The position numbers and the translations under genes were made by a program. The notes under the pieces were generated by a model. The model was not told the origin of the DNA. It made no database searches and saw only the letters and a list, made by a program, of their open reading frames with translations. Source: JBBIPA01 sp037443085 (GTDB lineage: Bacteria > Chloroflexota > Dehalococcoidia > GIF9 > UBA5629). From it: a DNA stretch of 26,224 nucleotides. The DNA lies in assembly GCA_037443085.1 (NCBI GenBank), contig JBBIPA010000031.1, positions 1-26,224 on the forward strand, given 5' to 3'. Below, piece after piece: positions 7,568-14,388 of this stretch. Position 1 is the stretch's first letter, and each line of letters begins with the position of its first letter.

Positions 7568-8835
7568 GCCCTCGCTAATCCTATCTGCCTGACATCGCCG
7601 CCAATAAATACCGCTTCGTCTTTCAAGCTCTGCAGGGTAAAGTGGTCAACCTCCAGCCTCCCCCTCCCATCAAGTAGCCCTTCCTTCTGCAGGAAAACCC
7701 GGTCCGGCCCCAGCCCCATGGTGATGATAAGGATGTTACCCATGAACTCCATCATGTCAGACTCATCAAATTTAGGATTGAAACCCTGCTCGTCGAACAC
7801 CCTGGTGCACTTGGGGCTTTCGATTCTCTTGAATCTGCCGCCCTCGCCGATAATCCGGCGCACGCCCCGGGAGTAGATTATCTTGATGCCTTCCTCCCAG
7901 GCTCCTCGTACCTCGGTCTCATCGGCGGGTATGGAGTTCTTGGAGCTTCTATCCTCGCTGCCAATCGTCAGTAAGGTGACTTCGCCTCCGAACCGGCGCG
8001 CCGTGCGGGCGACGTCGAAAGCCATATTATTGCCGCCGAAAACGATTACTCGCTTATTTTTGAAATAGTTCGGCTCGATGTTGCCGTGGCTGACCTCGTA
8101 GAGGAAGGTGTGCCCGTACATCACTCCTGAAAGGTCCTGCCCTCCAATTACTCTACCCTCGTAGGTGAGCACCCGCGGGGTGGGCGAACCCTTTGCCAGG
8201 AATATGGCTTTATAGCCCCTGCTTTTCAAACTCTCTGTGGAAAACTTGCCCTCTCCTACCCTGGAGTTCAGCTTCACCTCTATTCCAGCGATGCGTACCA
8301 GGTTGTCCATGGTGGTCTTCAGCACATCTTTAGGCAGGCGGTAGTCCGGGATGAGCCACAGCGTTCCTCCCAGGCGGCTGGAAGCTTCGAATACGGTTAC
8401 CCGGTATCCCTTTTTGCTCAAGACATAGGCGCACATCAGCCCGCCGGGGCCGCCGCCGATAATGGCAACGTTCTCTTTGTTCTTGATAATATCGAAATCC
8501 TCTTTTTTGTTGAGATGGTTGGTGTAATAGTCGGACAGGAACCGCTTAATCAGCCTTCGCCTGATGGCGCCGCCCCTGGTTTTGTAGTTGCACTCCAGCT
8601 CGCAGATGCCGCAGATGTAGCCGCAGATATTGAAGAAGGGGTTTTTCTCGTAGAGGTAATCTCCGATCTGGATAACGCCCTGCTTTACCGCGCCGTCGGT
8701 ATCAGGCAGCAGGGAAATGAGCACATTGGTGCGCTGGATATCTTCGTTAATGGGGCACTTTATCTGACAGGGGGGCAATAGCTGCTTGACAGCTTCTTCG
8801 ACATGCGTGCCTCTGGTGCTTACCGTCTGCCACAT
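7534..8835 (-). CDS. GltD/HdrA-like FAD oxidoreductase of the hydrogenase operon
   Basis: A 433-residue flavoprotein. The N-terminal domain has Cys23, Cys27, Cys71, Cys75, Cys78 and Cys82 (PPCQIKCP ... CGYICGICELEC), like the Fe-S domain of glutamate synthase small subunit and dihydropyrimidine dehydrogenase. An FAD Rossmann motif GGGPGG (127-132) follows, ending ASSRLGG. A second Rossmann fold (KRVIVFGGNNMAFDVA, ~261-275) should bind NAD(P)H. The FAD-closing motif VFIGGDVRQIGLA is present, but the frame then runs into RAWRRRNLSTAS and stops. The expected GMEAAESI continuation is found in the -1 frame (7058-7567). It is first in the hydrogenase operon, with AAGGA before the ATG. It probably takes electrons from H2 via MvhD and may reduce NAD(P) or bifurcate. 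This is inference. Confidence 0.87.
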   Translation of the reverse strand: MWQTVSTRGTHVEEAVKQLLPPCQIKCPINEDIQRTNVLISLLPDTDGAVKQGVIQIGDYLYEKNPFFNICGYICGICELECNYKTRGGAIRRRLIKRFLSDYYTNHLNKKEDFDIIKNKENVAIIGGGPGGLMCAYVLSKKGYRVTVFEASSRLGGTLWLIPDYRLPKDVLKTTMDNLVRIAGIEVKLNSRVGEGKFSTESLKSRGYKAIFLAKGSPTPRVLTYEGRVIGGQDLSGVMYGHTFLYEVSHGNIEPNYFKNKRVIVFGGNNMAFDVARTARRFGGEVTLLTIGSEDRSSKNSIPADETEVRGAWEEGIKIIYSRGVRRIIGEGGRFKRIESPKCTRVFDEQGFNPKFDESDMMEFMGNILIITMGLGPDRVFLQKEGLLDGRGRLEVDHFTLQSLKDEAVFIGGDVRQIGLARAWRRRNLSTAS

Positions 8836-8864
8836 AGGATGATTCCTTAAGGCTATCAGGTAAT

Positions 8865-8870
8865 ATTATA
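8865..8870 (-). promoter_or_regulatory. Possible -10 of the hydrogenase operon promoter
   Basis: A perfect TATAAT (8870-8865, minus) lies 30 nt upstream of the flavoprotein ATG. The hexamer 17 nt further up (TTACGT) is a poor -35, so an activator may be needed if this is the real promoter. The divergent GYD promoter lies about 45 nt away. Confidence 0.35.
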
Positions 8871-8914
8871 ATACAATTGGGGGGAATACGTAAGGCGTGC
8901 GTCCAGCCGGGGGC

Positions 8915-8942
8915 TTGCACTATTGCAGAAAGCTGTTACAAT
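8915..8942 (+). promoter_or_regulatory. Promoter of the GYD-domain gene
   Basis: TTGCAC (8915-8920) and TACAAT (8937-8942) have a 16-nt spacer. The leader is about 45 nt and ends in a strong ribosome site, GGGAGGTG (8983-8990), five bases before the ATG at 8996. Confidence 0.55.
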
Positions 8943-8995
8943 AAGTCTATGCTTTGGGAGGGTGTGCCCAGGCAAAAATTATGGGAGGTGAATGA

Positions 8996-9283
8996 ATGTC
9001 TATCTACATCATGCTCACAACCCTGACGGAAGAAGGCAGGAAAACCGTCAAAAGTAACCCGGAGAGAATCAAGGAAGTCAACAAGGAAGTTGAGGCTATG
9101 GGGGTGAAAATCCTGGCGCAATACGCATTGATGGGACAATATGACTTCGTCAACATTCTGGATGCCCCCACCAATGAGGCGGTAACCAAAGTAGCCATCG
9201 AGCTGGGCTCCAGAGGCACCCTCAAAACAATGACGTTACCGGCGTACAAAATCGATGATTTCATCGCATCTTTGAAGAAGTAG
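8996..9283 (+). CDS. GYD-domain protein
   Basis: A 95-residue protein of the GYD family, small alpha/beta ferredoxin-like-fold proteins of unknown function named for a conserved Gly-Tyr-Asp. Here the signature reads YALMGQYDFVNILDAP, with Gln inserted between Gly and Tyr. The N-terminus (MSIYIMLTTLTEEGRKTVKSNPERIKEV) and the closing segment (LGSRGTLKTMTLPAYKIDDF) are typical and the length is normal. It stands alone, divergent from the hydrogenase operon, with its own promoter and a strong ribosome site, so expression may be high. No function can be read from the sequence. Confidence 0.85.
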   Translation: MSIYIMLTTLTEEGRKTVKSNPERIKEVNKEVEAMGVKILAQYALMGQYDFVNILDAPTNEAVTKVAIELGSRGTLKTMTLPAYKIDDFIASLKK

Positions 9284-9320
9284 TATTTTCTCAACCGCAC
9301 ACCCTCCCATGCTTTAGGGT

Positions 9321-9380
9321 AAATACCAAATCCTGATTTCGAAATCCCAAACAAACTCAAAAGACCAAATTCAAAACAGA
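9321..9380. repeat. AT-rich repeat related to 6512-6628
   Basis: AAATCCTGA, then CAAACAAA, then AGACCAAATTCAAAACA occur in the same order as in the reverse complement of the 6512-6628 element, with a small insertion. Only one arm is visible, so this is a partial or degenerate copy downstream of the GYD gene. Confidence 0.5.
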
Positions 9381-9418
9381 GAGGCAATAGGCGACAGGCA
9401 CAAGGCAACAGGCATCAG

Positions 9419-9505
9419 TCAGCGGCTGCAGGTGGCGTGCTTTTTCCTGCCAGCCAGGACACCAGGAACACCTGTAAGACCACCAAGTATAGCGGCAAGT
9501 ATCAT
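9419..9505 (-). CDS. Candidate 28-residue hydrophobic small protein
   Basis: An ATG at 9505 opens a 28-codon frame ending in TGA at 9419-9421. It starts MILAAILGGLTGVPGVLAG and ends in a short basic/Cys tail (RKKHATCSR). It is preceded by AGGAG at an 8-nt spacing and begins 33 nt after the degV stop on the same strand, so it could be cotranslated with degV. The hydrophobic stretch of about 19 residues could form one membrane helix or a glycine-rich amphipathic segment. I recognise no family. A chance frame is quite possible. Confidence 0.35.
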   Translation of the reverse strand: MILAAILGGLTGVPGVLAGRKKHATCSR

Positions 9506-9538
9506 ATCTGAAACTCCTGCGACAAAGTTAAATGTCTA

Positions 9539-10414
9539 TTATACAGGTTGAGATGGTTCCTCGAAATAGAAGGCAACGCCGAGCAGGCCGGGGCCAGTAT
9601 GCACTCCCATGACCGGAGTGAAATCCCTGACATAGATTTCCACACAATTGAACCTGGCAGCGATGTCATCCTTCAGTTTCTCGGCTTCGTCCAGCGCATT
9701 GCTGTGCAACACAATAGCATGCATGGGCTTCTTGTCGGTACGTTCCTGAAGTATTTCGGTGAGACGTTCAATAGCTCTGGCTCTGGTGCGCACCTTATCC
9801 AGTGGAGTAGCGCCACCGGACATGGGTAACAGCTCAAATACCGGCTTAATCTTGAGCAACTGGCTGGCCCAGGCAGCAACATAAGGAACCCTGCCCCCCT
9901 TAGCCAGAAAGCGGAGTGTGTCGATGAACGCCACCACCCGCACCCGGGGCATGAGCTGGCGCGCTGCCTCGAGCACACGGGCCAGCTTTTCACCCACGGC
10001 GGCTGCCCTGGCTGCAGCCAGCACGATGAACCCCTGGGCACCGGCGGCGGTGCCGCTGTCCAGCACCTCGATGACAGCCTGCAATTTCTCTTTGCCCATA
10101 TCCGCCGCAGCCCTGGCAGAATCAAAGGCATGGCTGAACCTGGCAGAAGGCGCAATGATGAGGATGGATTTGGTCCGTTTGGCTACCTTTTTCAGAACTT
10201 CAAAATAGGTGCCCGGTGAGGGGGCGGAGGTGGTGGGCAGCTTCTGGGATTTAGCCAGCATTCGGTAGAAGTCGGAAGGGCTCATATCCACGCCGTCACG
10301 ATAAACCTTGCCCTCATGGATAAACTCCATGGGCACGATTTCAATCCCGTACTTCTCCACCAGCTCCGGGGGCAGGCAAACCGTGCTGTCCGTCACAATC
10401 GCTACATCCGCCAT
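9539..10414 (-). CDS. DegV-family fatty-acid-binding protein
   Basis: A 291-residue protein of the DegV/FakB-like family. It opens with the typical VAIVTDSTVCLPPELVEKYGIEIVPM and shows LPTTSAPSPGTY (the TS.P fatty-acid head-group region), LDSGTAAGAQGF and LRFLAKGGRVPYVAAW. These proteins bind one fatty acid; in Firmicutes FakB relatives present it to the kinase FakA. No FakA-like kinase is in the window. I place the start at 10414 (MADVAIV), because AGGAAG lies 7 nt upstream and family members start here; a longer frame begins at 10441. It has its own consensus promoter. The family is secure, the ligand is not. Confidence 0.92.
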   Translation of the reverse strand: MADVAIVTDSTVCLPPELVEKYGIEIVPMEFIHEGKVYRDGVDMSPSDFYRMLAKSQKLPTTSAPSPGTYFEVLKKVAKRTKSILIIAPSARFSHAFDSARAAADMGKEKLQAVIEVLDSGTAAGAQGFIVLAAARAAAVGEKLARVLEAARQLMPRVRVVAFIDTLRFLAKGGRVPYVAAWASQLLKIKPVFELLPMSGGATPLDKVRTRARAIERLTEILQERTDKKPMHAIVLHSNALDEAEKLKDDIAARFNCVEIYVRDFTPVMGVHTGPGLLGVAFYFEEPSQPV

Positions 10415-10495
10415 GCCTGTTCTTCCTTGTCTCTCATTCAAGCTTCACCATGGCAACGCCTTGATTGAATATCTTTACAGATTCTCTCAAAGAGC

Positions 10496-10524
10496 ATTGT
10501 ATTACTATGTATCCTGGGTGTCAA
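10496..10524 (-). promoter_or_regulatory. Promoter of degV
   Basis: TTGACA (10524-10519) and TACAAT (10501-10496) with a 17-nt spacer form a near-perfect sigma-70-type promoter. The predicted leader is about 75 nt and ends in AGGAAG before the ATG at 10414. Confidence 0.7.
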
Positions 10525-10619
10525 CAATTAGATATCTCTTTCCTCAAGAAATGAGATGCTACCAAAATCACTTGCGTTATGACAGGTGATTCCCCTGCTA
10601 AAATGAGGGCTTTACTCTA

Positions 10620-10648
10620 TTGATTTGAACGCAACGCGATGCTATCAT
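10620..10648 (+). promoter_or_regulatory. Promoter of the cNMP-binding protein gene
   Basis: TTGATT (10620-10625) and TATCAT (10643-10648) are 17 nt apart, 45 nt upstream of the start at 10693. An imperfect inverted repeat ATCACTTG/CAGGTGAT (10567-10574 and 10583-10590) lies upstream of the -35 and could be a regulator site. Confidence 0.5.
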
Positions 10649-10692
10649 GGGCTTGGGTATATTTAGCGACGACTACGTGAATGGAGGTTATC

Positions 10693-11169
10693 ATGGTATC
10701 TTTTCGGGATTTGAAAGAGTTTGAACTTTTTTCTGGTTTGAACGACACCAAGCTGGCCAAGATAGCTAAGCTGTGTGAAAAACGTACTCTCGAAGATGGC
10801 GCGCTATGCTTCAAGCAGGGAAACAAGGCGCTGGGACTGCACCTGTGCCATAAAGGCAAGATTAATATCCTGTACCGAATCCACGAGCCCTGGGCTATAG
10901 AGGTGACTACGCATGCAGTGAAGGCAGGGGAGGTGTTCGGCTGGTCGGCACTGGTAGAACCGCATGTATACACCGCTTCAGCCAAATGCGTGGGCAGGGT
11001 TGAGGAGATTTATATTATGGGTGAGGATTTGCGGAAGCTGCTTGACGCCAATCCAGCCATGGGCTATGTGGTGATGAAGAACCTGAGCACCTTGATGAGC
11101 TCCAGGCTAACTGAAACACTCGGGAGACTCACCAAGGAAATAGCTGCCTCCATTAATAAAGAGTGGTAA
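10693..11169 (+). CDS. Cyclic-nucleotide-binding-domain protein without a DNA-binding domain
   Basis: A 158-residue protein that is almost entirely a Crp-type beta-barrel domain: LFSGLNDTKLAKIAKLCEKRTLEDGALCFKQGNKALGLHLCHKGKINI, then KAGEVFGWSALVEP in the phosphate-binding cassette region and a following C-helix. The cassette departs from the classic GE(I/L)A...RA(A/S) motif, so cyclic nucleotide binding is not assured. No helix-turn-helix follows; the C-terminal helix (SRLTETLGRLTKEIAASINK) ends the protein. It therefore looks like a stand-alone sensor or adaptor rather than a Crp repressor. The start at 10693 is chosen because GGAGG lies 5 nt upstream; an in-frame ATG at 10681 would place this site inside the gene. 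Confidence 0.82.
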   Translation: MVSFRDLKEFELFSGLNDTKLAKIAKLCEKRTLEDGALCFKQGNKALGLHLCHKGKINILYRIHEPWAIEVTTHAVKAGEVFGWSALVEPHVYTASAKCVGRVEEIYIMGEDLRKLLDANPAMGYVVMKNLSTLMSSRLTETLGRLTKEIAASINKEW

Positions 11170-11183
11170 TGTAGCAGCCTCAC

Positions 11184-12350
11184 TCACTTCAGCGGCAAGT
11201 CATAGATCCGCCACTTTTTATAGTATTTGCCGCCGAAAGCCGAGATGACCTTGATGATGGCGTCGTTGTCCTCGAGCATGAGAGAGCCATCGCAGCTATG
11301 GTAGTGCGCCGTCAGGATATAATCCGCAATTTCATCGGCAAGAAGGACTGGAATCCCGGTGAGCCGATATTCCGGCTTGATGCCGAAGAACATACCCCTG
11401 AGGTGTGGTATCTTGCGGCGCATCAGCAGCAGCCTGGCTACCCGCACCAGGTCGGAATCCCCGTACCATCTCCAGCGTGGTCGCAGGGCATAGTTTGGGT
11501 CAGGAATAACGCCCATGACCGCAGCCGGTTTGCCATCCACATAAGCAAATCTTACCAGTTTCGGGTCGATGATGAGCTGCAACGTATCTGCAATAGAATC
11601 AGCCTCCTCGTCAGATAAAGGCAAAAATCCCCAGTTCTGCGCCCATGCTTCATTGTAGATGTGCACAATCAGGCGTACCTCAGCCCTGAGCTTTTTGATG
11701 TCTATCATCCGGGTCTCCAGGTTCACCATCTTCTTTGCGGTACGAGCCATCCTTTTCACCAGCGGTATGTCCCAGGTGGTCATATCAATGATGTAGGCAA
11801 GATAGTCCTTGGCTTTCTGGAATCCGTAGCGCTCCAAGAATTCCTGATAGTAAGGTGGATTATGGGTCAATTCCACCGTGGGCGGGTACTGGAATCCATC
11901 GATGAGGATGCCCTGCCGTTCATGCGTGGCATTGGAATATTCACCCGGTCCCCGCAGCACTGTCATACCCCGCTCCGCCACCCACTCCCGGGCATGGTCC
12001 AGGAGCACTCGTGCCACTTCATAGTCATTGATTACCTCAAAAAAGCCGAAGGAGCCGAAGGAGCTCTTATGGTGCTCATTGAAATGGCGGTTCACCGCTG
12101 CCGAAATGCGCCCCGCCGGCTCTTTTCCCCGCCATGCCATGAAGTGAGTAACCTCAGCATGACGATGGTAGGCATGCTTTGGCGTTAGCAGTCCTTTGAG
12201 CCCCAGAAGGCTGTTGCCCAGATAATCACCGTTGAGCGGTGGCGTCCAGCAGGGGTCGCCTTTATACAGCTTCCAGGCAAATTTCACGAAATCCTTCAGC
12301 CGGGGGTCTCCCAACGGAATTTGGGTAACAGTCAGCTTCTGCTCGGACAT
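11184..12350 (-). CDS. GNAT-superfamily-like protein of unknown function
   Basis: A 388-residue soluble protein. The segments FVKFAWKLYKGDPCWTPPLNGD, RGPGEYSNATHERQGILIDGF, VHIYNEAWAQNWGFLPLSDEEAD and VDGKPAAVMGVIPD match a widespread family of large, GNAT-like (N-acetyltransferase fold) proteins with no known substrate. The last segment resembles the core GNAT beta strand that contacts acetyl-CoA, but I see no clean Q/RxxGxG/A motif. GGAGG lies 5 nt before the ATG. Its stop is 14 nt from that of the convergent cNMP-domain gene. It appears monocistronic, with an extended -10 promoter upstream. Function cannot be assigned. Confidence 0.78.
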   Translation of the reverse strand: MSEQKLTVTQIPLGDPRLKDFVKFAWKLYKGDPCWTPPLNGDYLGNSLLGLKGLLTPKHAYHRHAEVTHFMAWRGKEPAGRISAAVNRHFNEHHKSSFGSFGFFEVINDYEVARVLLDHAREWVAERGMTVLRGPGEYSNATHERQGILIDGFQYPPTVELTHNPPYYQEFLERYGFQKAKDYLAYIIDMTTWDIPLVKRMARTAKKMVNLETRMIDIKKLRAEVRLIVHIYNEAWAQNWGFLPLSDEEADSIADTLQLIIDPKLVRFAYVDGKPAAVMGVIPDPNYALRPRWRWYGDSDLVRVARLLLMRRKIPHLRGMFFGIKPEYRLTGIPVLLADEIADYILTAHYHSCDGSLMLEDNDAIIKVISAFGGKYYKKWRIYDLPLK

Positions 12351-12477
12351 GGCGCCTCCTTCCCTTTTCCTGAGGACGTAACCTCAACGCAAAACAGCTT
12401 TGCTCCCGTTTCTTCTCCAGCAGATAACCAAAGCCAATGGTGATGGCTGGAATCATGGAGCGGTGCTACAGGACGCC

Positions 12478-12486
12478 ATTATAGCA
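12478..12486 (-). promoter_or_regulatory. Extended -10 promoter of the GNAT-like gene
   Basis: TGC-TATAAT (12486-12478, minus) is an extended -10. No good -35 lies 16-18 nt upstream. The leader would be about 120 nt, ending in GGAGG before the ATG at 12350. Confidence 0.4.
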
Positions 12487-12516
12487 CCTGGGCAACATAT
12501 ATGTAGAGAAGTGGTC

Positions 12517-12549
12517 AAAAAAATTCCCCTCCCTTTGGGGGAGGGGAAT
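12517..12549 (-). terminator. Rho-independent terminator of the ABM-domain gene
   Basis: On the minus strand an 11-bp GC-rich stem (ATTCCCCTCCC / GGGAGGGGAAT, loop of five) is followed directly by seven T residues (12523-12517). It lies 26 bp beyond the stop of the gene at 12576-12965. This is the clearest intrinsic terminator in the window. Confidence 0.85.
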
Positions 12550-12575
12550 GAAAACCGCACAGGAAATAATCGCTG

Positions 12576-12965
12576 CTAAAAGATAGTCCGTACCCTCTTT
12601 TGCTGCACCAGATAGTAATGAAATTTACGGACGGTATACGGTTCGCTCAAAAGCTCATTAATCTTTGGCTTCAGCTTCAGCCGTATATCAGCCGTGTCCC
12701 AGCCGTTCCAGTCATCCACGCTTTCCCAGGTGCTGAGCACCAGCACATTCGTCGGGTCATCAACATTAACCAGGGTCTCGCCGGTGATAAAGCCCTTCTG
12801 CTTCATCGCCTCGTTTCTTACCTGGCGAATCACATCAATGAACTTTTCCACCAGCGCAACGTCTTTAACTTTATGCTCTATGACCATCCTGACCATGGCG
12901 ACCCCCTTTTCCCCGGCGTTATCTTTAGCGTCGTTTGCCTTGTGCTCAGTTGCAACTCCAGACAT
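12576..12965 (-). CDS. ABM-domain (antibiotic biosynthesis monooxygenase-like) protein
   Basis: A 129-residue protein whose residues ~25-120 form one ABM-type dimeric alpha/beta barrel: VAMVRMVIEHKVKDVALVEKFIDVIRQVRNEAMKQKGFITGETLVNVDDPTNVLVLSTWESVDDWNGW. The family includes monooxygenases, heme-degrading enzymes and many proteins of unknown role; no substrate can be inferred. The start at 12965 is supported by GAGGAG just upstream. A longer frame to 13046 lacks a ribosome site, and an internal ATG near the domain start is a weaker alternative. The first ~25 residues are polar and look disordered. It diverges from the second fur gene and ends in a strong terminator, which raises the possibility of Fur/PerR-type control. 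Confidence 0.82.
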   Translation of the reverse strand: MSGVATEHKANDAKDNAGEKGVAMVRMVIEHKVKDVALVEKFIDVIRQVRNEAMKQKGFITGETLVNVDDPTNVLVLSTWESVDDWNGWDTADIRLKLKPKINELLSEPYTVRKFHYYLVQQKRVRTIF

Positions 12966-13058
12966 GTGCATCTCCTCTATATACAGATACTGCCATTTAC
13001 AAGTATTATAGTCCCTTATCACAGAATAGGCTGTTAAAAAAGTCACAGTTATGGCTGA

Positions 13059-13088
13059 TTGTCATTCCTCCTCCAGACGTGCTATCAT
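13059..13088 (+). promoter_or_regulatory. Promoter of the second fur gene
   Basis: TTGTCA (13059-13064) and TATCAT (13083-13088) are 18 nt apart. The start codon at 13098 lies ten bases after the -10, so transcription would begin at or just before the ATG. No Shine-Dalgarno is present, which fits a leaderless message. Confidence 0.5.
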
Positions 13089-13097
13089 TTGCCACGA

Positions 13098-13508
13098 ATG
13101 AGCTGTAACGAGACGCTTCAGAAAAAAGGGTATCGGATGACGCCGCAGCGGATTATGGTGCTCGACTCCCTGCACAGCGTGGATACCCATATCAGCGCCG
13201 AGGAGATTTACGCTCAGGTCAAGGCAAAATACCCTTATGCCAATATCTCCACGGTATATCGGACGCTGGACTTACTGAAGGAGTTGGGACTGGTCAACGA
13301 AATCGACCTGGGTGATGGGCGCGTCCGCTATCATCCATCGGAGAAAGGAAACCACCATCACCTCATCTGCAACAGTTGCGGCAAAATAATTGATTTGCCT
13401 GAATCCGCCTTGATGAAGCTGGTGGAGATGCTGGCGCACGACTACAAGTTCAAAGCTGATGTGAAGCACCTGGCGGTATTCGGCATCTGCGCCGAGTGCC
13501 AGAAGTAA
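13098..13508 (+). CDS. Fur/PerR-family metalloregulator
   Basis: A 136-residue Fur-family protein. It starts TLQKKGYRMTPQRIMVLDSL, the classic first helices, followed by AEEIYAQVK, the recognition helix NISTVYRTLDLL, the metal-site block GNHHHLICNSCGK and a terminal CAEC, giving two CxxC pairs. It is closer in style to PerR/Zur-like proteins than the first Fur, but residues cannot settle whether it senses iron, peroxide, zinc or manganese. I place the start at 13098, where family members begin; the frame extends to 13059 without a ribosome site. It diverges from the ABM-domain gene, with an 18-nt-spaced promoter right upstream. Confidence 0.9.
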   Translation: MSCNETLQKKGYRMTPQRIMVLDSLHSVDTHISAEEIYAQVKAKYPYANISTVYRTLDLLKELGLVNEIDLGDGRVRYHPSEKGNHHHLICNSCGKIIDLPESALMKLVEMLAHDYKFKADVKHLAVFGICAECQK

Positions 13509-13516
13509 GTCAGCGA

Positions 13517-14212
13517 CTAATCCAGCTTCATATTGATATCCAGCGCCCTGGGGGAATGGGTCAGAGCGCCTACCGAGATAATATCAACACCCGTCTCAGC
13601 AATGGCTCGCACAGTATCCAGATTGACGCCGCCTGAAGCTTCGCACAGGCAACGGCCTTTGAGCAGTTTAACCGCCTTCTTCATATCGTCAATGCTCATA
13701 TTATCCAGCATGATAATATCAGCGCCGGCATCGGCAGCTTCCATCGCTTCCTCAGTGCTTTTCACCTCCACCTCTATCTTCAGCCCGGCGGTGTTTTTGT
13801 GTCGGGCTTGAGCAACTATCCCTTTCATACCCAATCCCTGACGGTGAAGCATTTTCAGGTGATTGTCCTTAATCAAAATTCCATCATCAAGACGCAGGCG
13901 ATGGTTCTTGCCACCGCCCATGAGCACGGCGTACTTCTCCAGCATTCTTAGACCGGGGATGGTCTTGCGAGTGTCAACAATTCTGGCGGGAAGACCCTTA
14001 ATTGCTTCCACGTAGCGGGCAGTCTCGGTGGCAATTCCGCTCAAATGCTGCAGGAAATTGAGCGCGGTGCGCTCCGCCTTTAGTATGCTGGCAATCCTGC
14101 CCTCTACCCTGGCTATGGCATCGCCGGGCTCGAGAGCGGTGCCATCCTGGATTAAGACAGTTACCCTTAGCTCAGGGTCGACTTTCAAGAAAACCTGCCT
14201 GGCAACCTCCAC
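13517..14212 (-). CDS. nadC: Nicotinate-nucleotide pyrophosphorylase, frame-broken (catalytic part)
   Basis: A 231-residue frame holding the catalytic part of NadC (quinolinate phosphoribosyltransferase), which converts quinolinate and PRPP to nicotinate mononucleotide in NAD synthesis. The motifs DTRKTIPGLR, GGGKNHRLRLDDGILIKDNH, IEVEVKS, IMLDNMS and EASGGVN are all present. NadC is normally ~280 residues, and the missing N-terminal domain is found just upstream in another frame (14172-14330). In this frame SFLAG continues upstream of the GTG at 14212 to a stop, with no good start or ribosome site. The gene therefore looks broken by a small deletion or an assembly error. No nadA or nadB is in the window. 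Enzyme identity is firm; functionality is doubtful. Confidence 0.85.
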   Translation of the reverse strand: MEVARQVFLKVDPELRVTVLIQDGTALEPGDAIARVEGRIASILKAERTALNFLQHLSGIATETARYVEAIKGLPARIVDTRKTIPGLRMLEKYAVLMGGGKNHRLRLDDGILIKDNHLKMLHRQGLGMKGIVAQARHKNTAGLKIEVEVKSTEEAMEAADAGADIIMLDNMSIDDMKKAVKLLKGRCLCEASGGVNLDTVRAIAETGVDIISVGALTHSPRALDINMKLD

Positions 14213-14330
14213 TCCCGCCAGGAAGCTGGTCTCCCGGTATCAGCGCATCGGTGGTAACGTCACCCTTGCCCAGGTCTTCAGCGAGGGCTTGCTCGATAAG
14301 GCGGTCACAGTGCTCTCTGGTCAGTTCCAT
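14172..14330 (-). pseudogene. nadC: N-terminal fragment of nadC in a different frame
   Basis: An ATG at 14330 opens a 52-codon frame beginning MELTREHCDRLIEQALAEDL, then GKGDVTTDALIPGD. This is the characteristic NadC N-terminus (EDLGxGDVTT). After ALIPGD it reads out of frame to a TGA at 14172-14174, while the adjacent frame reads RETSFLAGVEVARQVF, which should follow about a dozen residues later. The two frames meet at one copy of CCGGGAGACC. Confidence 0.8.
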
Positions 14331-14388
14331 TTTGCCGTCACCTTGATTTTAAGATAGAAGGGAGGATTTAGCAACTTCCGTCCCCTTT

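Noticed and set aside
12262..12456. 64-codon minus-strand frame overlapping the start of the GNAT-like gene
   Set aside because: No ribosome site and no recognisable features; its second half is just the GNAT-like coding region read in another frame. A regulatory uORF cannot be excluded but has no support.
12966..13046. Upstream extension of the ABM-domain gene to 13046
   Set aside because: The extra residues have no ribosome site, look like untranslated leader (a TATAAT lies inside) and are outside the conserved domain; GAGGAG before 12965 decides the start.
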